Below are positions 32,205-44,300 of a stretch of 64,000 nt of DNA, one piece after another. Made by a program: the position numbers and the translations under genes. The DNA comes from Channa striata (taxonomy: Eukaryota > Chordata > Actinopteri > Anabantiformes > Channidae). Position 1 is the first letter of the stretch; each line of letters opens with the position of its first letter. Below the pieces are notes generated by a model. The model saw only the letters and a program-made list of their open reading frames with translations. It made no database searches and was not told the DNA's origin. The stretch is from assembly GCA_033026295.1 (NCBI GenBank), contig CM065186.1:21215172-21279171 (forward strand). The letters run 5' to 3'.

Positions 32205-35159
32205 ACTGTTGTGAAATTTGAAACACGGGGGCAAAGATGTGGTGCAGAACACGAGAGCGACCAAAGGTAGAATAGTAATCACAGACACTCAGACGAGCAA
32301 ACACGTGGGTTTCAGTGCAAAGAGTGGGTGTGAATCCCAGCATTTATTCACGCATGTTATTTCACTCACACACATCAGGTTTATTTACTGTTGATTATTA
32401 TATACGGCAGGAGGAGCGGATGCATTATTGGTGTCTGGTGTGAGGATGAGCAGCGTTTCCACAGTCCACAGTTTGACCCCATGCACATGCAGCATACATT
32501 TTTCCAGCATAACAACAAGGAATCACCCTTTTTTTTTTTTTTTGGAATCATGATACAGCGAGCGTTCTCATTTTCACCCTCTTCATCCTCCCTGATTCCT
32601 CTTCTCTGATGTTTGCTCGCCGTGTATGCAAGATGATGTTTGCATGTCTCCAGGAGGCCAATTAAAACCTAGCCCGTGGCTAGGCTGCACACAACAAAAG
32701 TGCATTACACGACACATCCTGAATATATTCACCCAGGCTTGTCATGTAATTTACCTGTGGACGTTGTGACGTGTTGATCAAATGCATTTGCACTTAATGG
32801 ATTTGTTGCACAGGCATCAATGAAGCCCAGGACCAGAAAGCGAGTGGTTAATCCCACACACAACATGATGAATAGACAGTCTTTCAAAGTGCAGTACCCC
32901 ACTATCAAAAAATATGACAGTAATAATAAGTGCTGAATTTCAGAGTTTATTGCCTGGTACTTATTACATTTATATATATAAAACAAAAATGAAAAAAAGC
33001 ACATTTTGCACAAAGACTCACTGATGCCCCTAAATTGTTGGTTTCTTCTTCGGATGTGATTTCCTAGAGATTCACTACAACCTCCTTCAGTTGTTGTTTG
33101 CTTTGAGAACTTCTCCCTTCAGTCTCCTCTTTAACTCCACTGAAATGTACCGTGTGTTTGTGACAGCACCTGCTTTTCTGGCTATTGTTGTGGGTGCTGT
33201 CGTCTGTGAGTAGTATGGGTCCCCACGTGCTTAATTCATTCACATTCAAATACATTTGTGACATGCAGCACATTCCCACTCACCAACACATTTTGCTCCT
33301 GACTTCTCGCAATTGACTCGTTTCTTCATGTAATTTAAATTACTTTGTTAAACTATTTCAAAATGTCATCTCTTGTGTGTCTCCTATTTTAGCAGCAACC
33401 AGTATGCAGTGAGCAGTTGGGTGAAGGGCCAAACCTTTCACGTTTTCTGTCTCATGAAGTGCTTTGTTATATTGGCCATGTGTTTTGGGTCATAGTCTAA
33501 GAAGACGTTCCTCCACATTCATTTGTGGACAAAATGTTCTGCACACTTCTGGACAGGTTCTGAAATCAAGGCTTCACCACAGAGTTCAGTGATTTTACCA
33601 TGATTAGTTGCATTTTAATGGATTTTATTTTCAATATTTCACGTGCCCATGGTTACTAATGTGACCTTTAACTGAATACTCTGAGATTCCATAACTAAGC
33701 AGTTGTGCCGCATGAGCAGTAAATTACTGTACAGTGACCTCAGGTACACACATGCACGCAAACACGCAAATACTTTTAGCTTCCATGTTCCTTGATGTAG
33801 AAACTCACTTTAATAATAGAGAGCTCCCGGCTGTGCCTGGCCATCTTTTATTCATACGCTCTTCTCTCTTTGCACTGGGACACGGTCTGCTTCCTCTGCC
33901 AGAGACACCAGTGGCATTTTTCAGCTCCATTGTCATGAAATTTGAGGGTTTGCCAGAAAGAGAAAGAAGCAGGTTGTAAAGTCAGCATTTAAATCAAGTG
34001 TTAAACTTTCTTGTGAGGTGAGAAGATGAAGACAAGAGAAGTGAAAATGTTCTACATTGTACATAACCTAACACTTCATGTTGTTTTTATCTGGAAGGTG
34101 CAAGTGTCTATCAGCTGGGACAATTAAAACGAATGCACATTTGAATCAAGCGAGGTCGTTTGGATACAGACTGTTTAAACTGCCGTTCTGATTGAATGAA
34201 TTGCAAATAAGAAAACCTAAGTAGTGACAAGTAAATGGTTTACACAGATCATTTTTACTTCCAGTATTAATGTTTTCTCCAGCATCGTGATTTTGGCACC
34301 TCTCTTCCTCGCTATTACTCAGTGACATTAGAAGTGAGCAACTGAGTCATTACCATGACAACTGTGATAATATTTATGCCAAGTATGGATAATTTTCTAA
34401 GTAGAATACAAAAGTACTACAATTAAACTAAGCCCATTTGCAAGTCAGAGCTTATTGAATTAGCTCATTTATACAGCACGCAGAAAGAATCAAATCAACT
34501 CAGCCGAGTCAACATTACAAGTTAAAGCACTGCATAAAATTTATTGTCAGGTTAGGCAGCGCCAGGAAAGTAAGATTGTTATGCGTTTTCTATTTGTTAC
34601 GGGTAGTTTGAGTCATTTAAGAGAACGATACAGTGGACAGTGTCCAAGCTGGGTGCCTATATAAATTTTGGTTTTTGATGAAAAGGTTATAGAGCTTCAC
34701 AAAAGGGTAATTTACCTAGAACAATATAGTGTTTATTTTCGTGAGTGTCATGTTGGTGCTGGCCTCACCAGGTACCAGGCGGCGTTATCTCATCTGGCAG
34801 CCATTGCCTATGCATGTGGACTAATGCACGAATATTTATTCTTACTAAAAGAGTTAATATTTTAAAAATAAATCTCTAATAATGTGTAACGTCAGTATCA
34901 CTCTGGAACCTTATTTTTTTGCAGTTCTTTGATTCTTTACTTTATTTCAAATTATTTTGGTAATTGTTAAATATATTTTCTCTGTTTTTTCAAACTCTTT
35001 CTTCTTCTTACTTTTTTTTCATGCTGCTACGTCAGTATGAAAACACTGCTGTCGATACAGTTCAGCAATACAGGCATCCATGATGGGGACCTGCTCCCTG
35101 TGTACATACAAACTGTGCATAATGAAAAAAATTTATCGATTCAGTGTGAATAATTTTCT
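32205..35159. other. No recognised gene
   Basis: About 3 kb of unique-looking sequence with a poly-T run (32528-32542). No coding frame above 94 codons carries a motif I recognise. Confidence 0.5.
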
Positions 35160-35270
35160 GCCTGTGTGTGTGTTGGCCCTGAGATAGACCAGAGACCTGT
35201 ACAGGGTGGATCCCGTCCCCCAAGACCCTGAATGGAATAATAGTTAGAGACAATGGATGGATGAATAAAG
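35160..35270 (+). repeat. SINE tail fragment with ATGGATGG end
   Basis: GTGTGTTGGCCCTGAGATAG, CTGTACAGGGTGGATCCCGT and AATGGATGGATGA match the tail of the GGCAGCATG-type repeat. Confidence 0.65.
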
Positions 35271-36020
35271 CAATTATTTATGTTCATATAACAGAGTTAT
35301 TTTGATATACTGAAGTGGAAGGTGTTGCAGTTTCTTCTCTTAATCAATATGAAGATCTGTAAACATTTAAAGTGTGTAAGTTTCATACCTCCTTAATTGT
35401 CTCCACTGTTTTGTACAACACAACCTTGCGACATCCACACTGGTCTACACGCTACAGTCTTAGGAAGGAGGTGCAGTCATGCAATGTAAATTCTTTGAGT
35501 GTCTCAGGGCTCCAGGGAGCAGATGTGGGAGGGAAGTTTCTCTAACCTGTCTAAGAGTGAAGGGCCTTGTCCTGCACAAATAGAATTAATCAATTTTGTC
35601 CCATAGTCGTCTTAAAGGTATTCTCCAAAAACAGGGAGGACCGAAAGTGCATTTGTGAGGGAAAGTGTGTGTTAGTCTATGTAAGTTAACTAAGGTTCAG
35701 GATCAGGACCACACCTCTAATCACCTTTCAAGCGTTTTCATAGTCTCTTTGTTTCCTTAAGGACAGACTGTGGACCACACACATTGTCATATCCTCCCAG
35801 TTTTCATCAACAGAATCATCTCTTTTTTCCTGGTCTCTTTGCTCCATTGAAATTGGCCTCTAACACCCGCTTTCATCATTTCAACACCTTACAGCCTACA
35901 ATCTCTGCAATAGGTTACCCAATTTTCTTGTGGGATTTTTAAAATATTTATCAATTTATTTTTGCCTTGTTTGTGTCACTAACAGTACAAAAGATTTAGA
36001 TTTAGATTCAAATCTTCTGT
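35271..36020. other. No recognised gene
   Basis: Spacer. TTTGTCCCATAGTCGTCT at 35595-35612 equals a short piece of the L2 3' UTR but has no further L2 context. Confidence 0.45.
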
Positions 36021-36357
36021 TCTCCTCTCAGCCCACATTTATATAACATTAACTCTGTATCTCCTTTGTCCCATAGTCGTCTCTCTCTCTCTCTGTCTCT
36101 CTCTCGTTCTCTGTCTTCAGGTGTCCCCGGATTTGGGGCTGTGTATCTTCCAGTGCGCAGCTACTGGTCCTACTAACCTGCCCAATGTTTTGTTGTTGCT
36201 GCTTTTGTTGCTCTGTTCTTTTCTCTCTCCACTTTCCACTCAGCCCAACCGGTCAAGGCAGATGGCCGTCCACCCTGAGCCTGGTTCTGCTGGAGGTTTC
36301 TTCCGGTAAAGGGAGTTTTTCCTCTCCACTGTTGCCTATAGCTGCTCAAGGGGGATT
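36021..36357 (+). mobile_element. L2 3' UTR, copy F (interrupted)
   Basis: It runs from CTCCTCTCAGCCCACATTTA through TTTGTCCCATAGTCGTC and CAACCGGTCAAGGCAGATGG to GCTCAAGGGGGATT, where copy G begins. The next piece of its sequence (GGGGGATTTGTGGGTTTT) resumes at 36489 and is lost after about 36510. Confidence 0.9.
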
Positions 36358-36488
36358 CAATTCAATTCAATTCAATTCAACTTTATTTATATAGCGCCAA
36401 TTTACAACAAAGTCATCTCAAGGCACTTGTACATGTTAAAGTCAAGACTATACAAACATTTAGAGAAAACCCAACAACTTCCCTCTTT
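36358..36488 (-). mobile_element. L2 3' end, copy G, inserted into copy F
   Basis: It starts CAATTCAATTCAATTCAACT on the plus strand, so its 3' end is at the left. It keeps only about 125 bp of L2 (GCGCCAATTTACAACAAAGT to AGAAAACCCAACAA). It is flanked by an 8-bp direct repeat GGGGGATT (36350-36357 and 36489-36496) that belongs to the host L2 copy. This is a clean nested insertion. Confidence 0.93.
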
Positions 36489-36589
36489 GGGGGATTTGTG
36501 GGTTTTAACAATTGGCTCCTCTAGATTAACAAATTAAACTGTCTGTATGTCTTTGCTTTTCACTCCTGACAGGACCTGATCCTCCTGAC

Positions 36590-36800
36590 ATTCTCTAGTT
36601 CATGTCTGAAACCAGCTTAGGTGTACCACATGATTCAATATCAGGTCCTATGCTTTTGCTTACAAAAAACTGTGAATATCTGAAATGAGTCCAGCTGCCA
36701 ATGTATGCAGATGACACAATCAATAATGCAACAACAAAAACTCATCAGGCTACAGAGCTGTTAACCAGCAGGCTGGTCGCATTATCACTCCCCCTATGGC
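36590..36800 (+). pseudogene. LINE reverse transcriptase relic (YADDT)
   Basis: Frames give LGVPHDSISGPMLL, a decayed GVPQGSxLGP motif, then PMYADDTINNATTK and HQATELLTSRL, which hold the catalytic YADD of a non-LTR reverse transcriptase. It is broken by stops between the two blocks. A tail AATAAAGTTGAATTGAATTG at 37267-37286 may be the 3' end of this or of another L2-type insertion. Confidence 0.6.
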
Positions 36801-37265
36801 TTTCTCACTACATGTCATTTCTATATGTAACTTCATCAGCCATGGACATTCCATCAAAACAATTGGGTCCTCCACATGTATCTGTCAGATTTTTTTTTCT
36901 GCAGACTTGCTTTTGATAACAATTGCTTGTGCACCTCTCACTTCCACATATCTATGCCACTCAAAGATCTCGAGAAGGAGCAACCCGTCCTCTCACTCAC
37001 TTTTGACCTACTCAGACTCTGGGTCCATTTTCTCATCACTAATGACAGACCTAACTTTGGAATCTATTCTCATACTGGCTTTTTTCAGCTTATTGCTGCT
37101 TTTAATCCAAATTCATCTGTCCACAGTCCATCTCTTCAACCTAACCTTTTAGAAGTTACTATCCACTCTCAACTCTCCTATATCCACACCAATAAAGAGG
37201 TAAAGCTGATCAATTAGAAGTCTTCTGCTCCCAGCTACCTATCCATCTACCATCTGTCTCAATCA
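36801..37265. other. Unassigned, possibly LINE-derived
   Basis: Two overlapping frames of 113-118 residues (36796-37152, 36876-37217) have no recognised motif. The stretch lies between the YADDT relic and an L2-type tail and may be decayed LINE. Confidence 0.3.
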
Positions 37266-37291
37266 AATAAAGTTGAATTGAATTGAAAAAA
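37266..37291 (+). repeat. L2-type 3' tail
   Basis: AATAAAGTTGAATTGAATTG equals the last bases of the L2 copies in the window, but the usual preceding 3' UTR is not recognisable. Confidence 0.6.
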
Positions 37292-37507
37292 TTGAACTCC
37301 TGTCCCACTTTTCATCTCAGAAACCAGAAAAATGGCCATCAGATTGTGGTTTAGCAAACATCTCTCGCTTCGATCTCTGGCATACATAAACATATGTAAG
37401 TTGAAATAAGTGTTTGCATAGATATTCACCAACTTTAAAATGACTGATATAATCCATTGTGCTAACAGAGGACATGAGGTTGGCTGGTGTCAGAGTGGAA
37501 GATAGAT

Positions 37508-37769
37508 GGTAAATGGTCTGCACTTATATAGCACTTTTCTACCAACTCAAAGCACTTTACACTGCTTCTTATCTACCCATTCACACTCTCGAACACACAC
37601 ACATTCGTAGTCCAATGGGGGAGCTGGCCAACACTCACCGGGAGCAACTAAGCAGGGTTCAGTGTCTTGCTCAAGGACACTTTGACATGTGACCAGAGGA
37701 GCCAGAGATCAAACCAACAACTGTGGAATTGGTGGACGACCACGCTACCAACTGAGCCACAGTCGCCCT
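37508..37769 (-). mobile_element. tRNA-headed SINE, second good copy
   Basis: It has the same order and orientation as 31925-32204: tail GGTAAATGGTCTGCACTTAT at the left, and tRNA-like head (reading GGGCGACTGTGGCTCAGTTG on the minus strand) at the right. It lacks short blocks of the first copy, for example in the GCTATGCAGCTG region. Confidence 0.8.
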
Positions 37770-37836
37770 AGGATGATTCGCTGTGGTGACCTCTGATGGG
37801 GAAAGCCCAAAGAGAAGTAGTAGTAGTAGTAGTAGA
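37770..37836 (+). repeat. Common fish repeat 3' end with (GTA)n tail
   Basis: ATTCGCTGTGGTGACCTCTG and GGGGAAAGCCCAAAGAGAAG, followed by a GTA run at about 37817-37835, match a frequent fish interspersed-repeat end (CGCTGTGGCGACCCC-type with AGAAGAAG tail). Confidence 0.5.
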
Positions 37837-37859
37837 TAATCCAACAAGGTCCAGCCATT

Positions 37860-38345
37860 TGGTGCTAGAAATTCCACAATTAGTGAAATGGGGATCACCT
37901 GAGTGCAGTGAAAGCAAGACACATGTGTCTTACCTGCATCTGAAAGGTCATCACTTGTTAATCCCCTGGAACATCCCCTGTAGTTCAGTGACATCCATCA
38001 TCAAGGAAAAGAAGGAATGCGGTGCATGTCTAAATGTGCCTAAAACAGGGTGTCCTCACAAACTGAGTGACCGTGCAAGAAGGAGAATCCTGAGAGAGTG
38101 GCTACTCTGAGCAAGTTCCGAGCCTCAGCAGCATACAACAACTGTTGCCAAGGTTCTCCACCAGTCAAACCTTCATGGGAGACTGACAAGGAGAAAGCTG
38201 TTTAATCTCGACTTGAGTTCGCTAAAAGGCATGTGGGAGACTCCACGGTCATGTCAAAAAAGGTTTTTTGGGTCTGACGAGACCTAAATGGTGCTTTTCG
38301 ACATCAGACAAGATGCTATGCCAATGAAAGGGTGAAACCTTCAAC
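37860..38345 (+). pseudogene. Tc1-like transposase relic
   Basis: The stretch follows the coding layout of a Tc1/mariner transposase. TGCPHKLSDRARRRILRE (about 38048-38100) is the second helix-turn-helix of the DNA-binding part. Later the DNA reads as LSSLKGMWETP, then GSDET and FDIRQDAM, decayed forms of the block before and including the LWSDETK Asp of the DDE/D core. A stop right after GSDET and frame changes show it is dead. Terminal inverted repeats and the C-terminal core are not recognisable. Confidence 0.7.
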
Positions 38346-41300
38346 GGGGGAAAAAACTTTTTGTAGGCACTGTAACTCTGGAACGCTGCTTCATCTATTC
38401 CTGTCGCATTGTTGCTGCTTTCTGTTCCTAGATCAGGCATCTCAGACCAGATCATCCAAATACTCTGTCACTGGTCTTTCCAAGCATACTGATCTTACAT
38501 TCACAACAATGATCCTTCCTTCCTAAGCTACCGTTACAGTAATCTTTTAGGAGTTGATAATCTTGGGTGGACAAGAAATTCCAAAAACAAAACAGTCTTT
38601 GCTGACACCACTCCTTTTGTCTTTCAAAATACCCATAGTTTCATCCAATTGCTTTATAATCATTATAATTAGATTACTTTTAAAAACTTTAAAATCATTT
38701 TCTAAGTGTGTCACCCTATTTTGAGCATATTCCCCAGTATGGCCACAAAATATTTAGGCTGACTTCAGTGGTACATGTGGCCCTCAGTTAACCGCAAGCA
38801 GAAACAGTAGGGCAGGGACAAACAAGGCCAGACAACTAGAATAAATCTGTTGAAATATGCAAGCAGGGAGAGTGAGAGTACCTTCACCTGCTTTTATTTT
38901 CTTCCTCTGTCTGTGGGAACCAGAGACTGAGATAAAAACAGGAAATAGAAGGGATGAAAAAAGGAAGAGGGTATGGAGTCATGTCCCTGGACGGTTAGAG
39001 GAAGTGATGGTTGAAAATAGACAAGAGATGGCTCAGTCTGCTCCGGGACCACCAGTCGCCTCTAAATCGGCACAGCCTTGCCCTCTGAAGCTCTTACAAA
39101 CTCTGGCACTTTTATTTTTACTTTCAGGTGTCACACATTTTAGTTTTGTTAAAAACTAAATGTGAACTTTGCACACATAGCTAATATTGTTTTTAAAATC
39201 ATTCCAAATCTAAGAATGTCTGTCTAAGGTTTTTGATACAGTGAATCTGGACCTCCTGTTTAATGCACTCGATACCAATAGCTAACCATATAAGCAGTTT
39301 AGTGCCTACAGCAGAATGGGCCTAATGGTAAACACAAAGTATGGTTTTTATGTATTAAACAATAAACACAACTGCATTATGAAGTCATACAATATTAGGT
39401 GAGCATCTGGATGATTGCAGCAGCAAGTCTTCTCAAACATTAACCTCTCATTCCAACATATGACTGTCAAATCAAGACAGAGGAGAGCTTTCATATTAGC
39501 TTCCTACATTGCTGGGGATGTGGATAGAGAGATCGTGGAGAGAACATCAAGGACCAACAGCTATACACAGCACCTTTTTCATCAGCTGGGTACATGATAA
39601 GAATGTCTGAACACTACAGAACTACAGCATCGTCTATAATTAAAGGCTTTCCTCGGAACATTCAGCCACAGATCTGAGGGCACACCTGTGAGACATCAAT
39701 GTGTTACTGTAGTGCTTAAAGAGGAGGAGGAAAGTGGAGCTAAGACACAACAAAAAAGAGGGAGACTCTGACCTTTGAGCAGAGACAGGACCAGCACACC
39801 ATTCATATGTATGACCCAATGCTCCAGAGTTGGACTCACAGCTCAGAATGAACATGTAAATAATTTATGGAATGAAAATCCACCTCTTTTGCCACCAGTT
39901 ACGACATATATTACCAAAAATGGACAAACAGTAGGATATTTGATGGACAGATTCACAGTTTTTCCCATATGTTTTAGAAAAGTTGCTCATATGAACACTG
40001 TAACTGGATCCACACGTAGCAGTGATTCCTCTTGTTAATTAAGACATATAAAGGATAATTTTGCTAATTTTCTAAAGTATTGTTTCACTGTGTGAAACCC
40101 AATAAAAGCAACATTCAATCTTCTGTGGTCACGTTTTATTGCGTTTCAGCCTGCAGCCTGAATTAGCTTGTTCATCTGTGCCACAGACAGACAGAGTTCA
40201 GTTCATGTTTTAATGTCAGAGACAATAAAACATGACATAACCAACTCTAAGTGAAGAGATGCATGAGCATCAATAAGTAAAGCTATGGTGATTTGGGCGA
40301 GGAGCAAGGAATCAGTTATCATTCGTCTCTAAGTAACAGAAAAATACTTGTATACTTGTAATGTCTAGCATGTGGCCAAAATGGGCCGTAGGGAGCCAAC
40401 GATCTTAAATGCCGGTTAATAAAACTTCGTGTATCGAATAACAATCTCGGGGCTCAATTTAGAATAATTTGGAGCAGCTTTCCTAAATTCAAAACAAGAT
40501 CTAATACTTGGCTTTGTAGTTCAAGTTTACAAAAATTAGTTAGAATAATAAGAAAAGATAGGACAAATGAGAGAATTAAAAATTAAGCTTCTGTGGCCAT
40601 TCGTAAAGTCGTAAATTGTGATCACTGTGAGCATGAAATGTTGATCATTTTTAGACAAGCTATAATGAACTGGACTCATCCTTTAGTGGTAACATTTTCA
40701 GTAGGTGCCACGTTGAAAGAACATGTACTTTGTTTTAAGAAGAACAGAAACTCTATTAGTACAAAACCCACTCAGTCGGGTTCAGTGAGTTGCATCTCCT
40801 CCTTCTCTTTATCAAACCAGCTGCTAAACCCTGTCCATTCATCCAGCCTCGGCACGTTGGGAAGCACTTCACTGTTCTGACACACAACACTGCACTGAAG
40901 AGGCGAAATTAATTTGCAAATAGCAAGACTGTGAGCTGATCAGCTTAGCGTATCCCCAGACATCCAGTCTGGCTCTGCTCTGTTATATATTGGATTTGTT
41001 GTCTCACAGCCAATAAATAAGAGAGGATGCGTTGATATGGTGAATTTAAGTCCTGCTGTAAAGGATTTCTGAGATTTTTCTTTTTTCAGTCTGTTCCTAT
41101 ATTCATGGAGCTGTCTACTATTCTGTTGCCCTTTTCTTGTCCTCTGCCTATTTTGTGTCTGCATTGCCTTTATGCTCCACAAACACACACACATAGTTTT
41201 TGAACTGAATTGAAGACTGTGTCCAGGGTTCGGGTTGGGTTATAACGCTCCCCTTCCTCTGTATTGTTTCAAAAAGTCATCCAAGTTTAGTGAAAACTCT

Positions 41301-44300
41301 ATTAGCTGACAGAGTCTGATGTGCTTTCTTGTCAGTGGGAGCTAAGGATTCGTATATACGTGAAACAGACACGTGGCAGTCATGACTGAATATCTGACTG
41401 TGGAGCTTTTAATGTGCAAAACAGCATCACACATTAAAAAGTTTGCATCATCTTTGTTTCTCAGCAGGGACTGAGTTGATGTTGTGCTTTGGTTCGGGTT
41501 ATTGTTTGCGCATGTCTTTTCTGAAGCAGCGAAGAAAGCGCCAGCTGAGGTGACACATGGAGGAAAACGGTTTACCGGGAGTGCTGTGTGTGCCAGTGTG
41601 TGTTTACATCTGTCTCTGTTTCTTTGTGTGCATTCCCATCTATTCAGCTCCACCCCCCACCAACCCCCTCACCTGATCTTTTTACATCTCCATCAAAGCT
41701 ATGGTGTCAACACTTTCAAGTCATTCGGGTTGGCAGCACAAGGTTGAATGTTGACACAGAGACTGGAGTGAAGGAGAGGGAAAAAACACACAAATACACA
41801 ACCACTGAAGGTACTTTGTGCATGACCTACACTTTCCAAAGTGCCCACGTAAAACAAGCATTGAAGTAAAGCGCATAATGTTATTCCACCTGAATGGGAC
41901 CCGCTCTGCTTCCCTTCTCTTTCCTGCCAGGCTCTGAGCGCAGGTTACGGTGGGTTAAGCCACAAAGATAGCCATTGTGTCATGCCTGGATAAATACTAC
42001 TCAGTTTGGGATTGGTTTCACACTCAAGTGCTTTAATTTGATTCAACTGCAGCCTCCTGATAACAAGCATACTGTATGCAGCCCCCTTCAAATGTTATCT
42101 CCGGCACAGGTAAACGATTTCATGGGCGTCGCTATGGCTCAAAATATCCAATCTGGGCATTTAGAGGATATTGATGCTCTACTTTACATTCACTGGCTGT
42201 GGATGGGAACAGTAAAGCTTTTTGAAGTTGGAGGAAACAATTTGCTTTGGGGGAGTGTGAGATCATATTTTTGCCAGCCATCAGCAGTCCTGATGAGATG
42301 TTGTAACCTCTCGCTCGAAACATCCTTATTGCACGATTATGATGCAGCTTTGAATATTTCTCACTTTGAAGCCTACAACTTCACCTACAGCACTAGACAG
42401 GTGGCATCAAAACATGCAGCGAAAATATACCTCAAAAAAATGTCTTTTTTTTCAGGGGAGCAGACACATTTCACACATTTCCCTCATTGTCAGCAACTTC
42501 CTTTATAAAAGGCAGACAATAGGGCATCCTGACAGCATTCAGATGTACATACCCAAAATATTATTAAGTGCTTCACTGCTATACTTCTCTCTCTGCCCCT
42601 TTCCTTTACTCTGTCCCTAATTTATCACTCCTTAGTGGCCCTTTAATGCTTGACGTTCCCCTCACATAGTCTGCACTTCAGAGGAACTATAGGAGAAATT
42701 ATTTTTTCAAAAGGTGAAGGTCATCATTATTCAACAGGCAGAATTTATCAGGTGCCATGTATTATTCCAACTTTTTAACATTTTTTTATAAAGTTAGCTT
42801 TTTTTTAGCTCATACAATCTTTGCCTACTACGTGATGGGTGTGTGATGGACAGGCAGCTACGCTACTTTTTGCTACCATATTATACCTTTGGTAATCTGC
42901 TGTAATGTACTGTCTGTAACTCTGTAAATATTGCACATAGTTTATGCCAAATTCCGACCCTACCATCCTACCATACCTATATCAATCGATCACACAAGGC
43001 AACACGTGTTCAATAGCCTATTGTGACTCCTTGTTCTGTAAACCTTTTGTTTCAAACTTCAATGTGTTGTTCTTTTAGAGATGCTCATCAGCAGTTGTAA
43101 GGTGTGGTTTGAGTTACTGTTGCCTTTCTATCAACTTGAACCTTGTCTGCATGTCTAATTGCATGTTGAGCTCTTCAGTTTTTGTCTCAACATAATCTCC
43201 AGTTCAACTGTAGCACAAACTTCATGAAGCAGAAGTTACTGCAGGACAAGACTGACTTAGTTTTAGCTGGGCGTACCTAATAAACCGACACCTGAATGTA
43301 AACTCATATATCCCTATCTACAAGAATGAACACTGAATGTAGTCACTATCACTCACTGAGCCCTGTCTTCCTTTCCATGTTGCTAATGGGGACTTAGTAC
43401 TAACACGACCTTTAAGACACAAGACCTGGAACAAACTACAATATTGAGATGTGTAATTAAAAACTATAACACTGCAATATGTAGTGATCACAGAGGAACA
43501 CAAACTCAGGATGCAAGAAAGTGCAAGCACTTCATATTCTGTTTCAATTTGCATGCAGTTTCATGCAGAGAACCACTTGAACCACTGTTGATTTCTGAAA
43601 ATTAACTTTTTACTAATCATCAACAATTACTTTATTTCCTCTATTCAGAAATGGCAAGAGCTGGGGCCAAGTTGAAGGTTGGAGTTTATAGGACGACAAA
43701 ACATTGTGATCTATTGCTAACTAATTTCACTTGTGTGCTGCAAAACATACTAAAGCAGGTGGTTAATGAATAATAACACATTTTTCCCACCACAGCTTTT
43801 CAATTACCACTGCTTCAGCACAAATAAAACTTAAAGAAAACTGCAGTAGATTCAAAGCTACAGTAGGTGATAACCAGAATCCCATGTTTTAATAGGTTGC
43901 AAATACTTTGGGTTGGGCTGGGACTAGTGGAAGTAATAGTAGGAGTTCTTTGGCCTGGACATATAAATACATGACAATTAACAATCTGTGTTTGAATTTG
44001 TGTTTTACTGGTGTGTGACAGAAGCTCATAAGTTATTCAAATAGCTGATTGGAAGTTTCTGTAGCTTAAACACTGGATGGATATTTCCCCTTGTCTTGTC
44101 TTGTAGAACCATGAATTGCCTTTGTGACTTGGTTTTAAATTAGGAATGTTAACACAACTTGGTGTGTGTCTATCTGCCTCTGCTTGAGGTGCATTTGAGG
44201 ACAGTTTGGCTTCTGCATTTCAGAAACTCTATTTTACATGATAATTTGTATTTCTCCTTCAAAGGTCAGAATTGCCTCAACAGTTTGGACAGAAATGTGC

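Noticed and set aside
35595..35612. TTTGTCCCATAGTCGTCT as an additional L2 insertion
   Set aside because: Eighteen matching bases with no flanking L2 sequence; could be chance or a tiny remnant.
41975..42508. 177-residue plus-strand frame
   Set aside because: No recognised domain, no splice or composition support, and a frame of this length is expected by chance in AT-rich DNA of this size.
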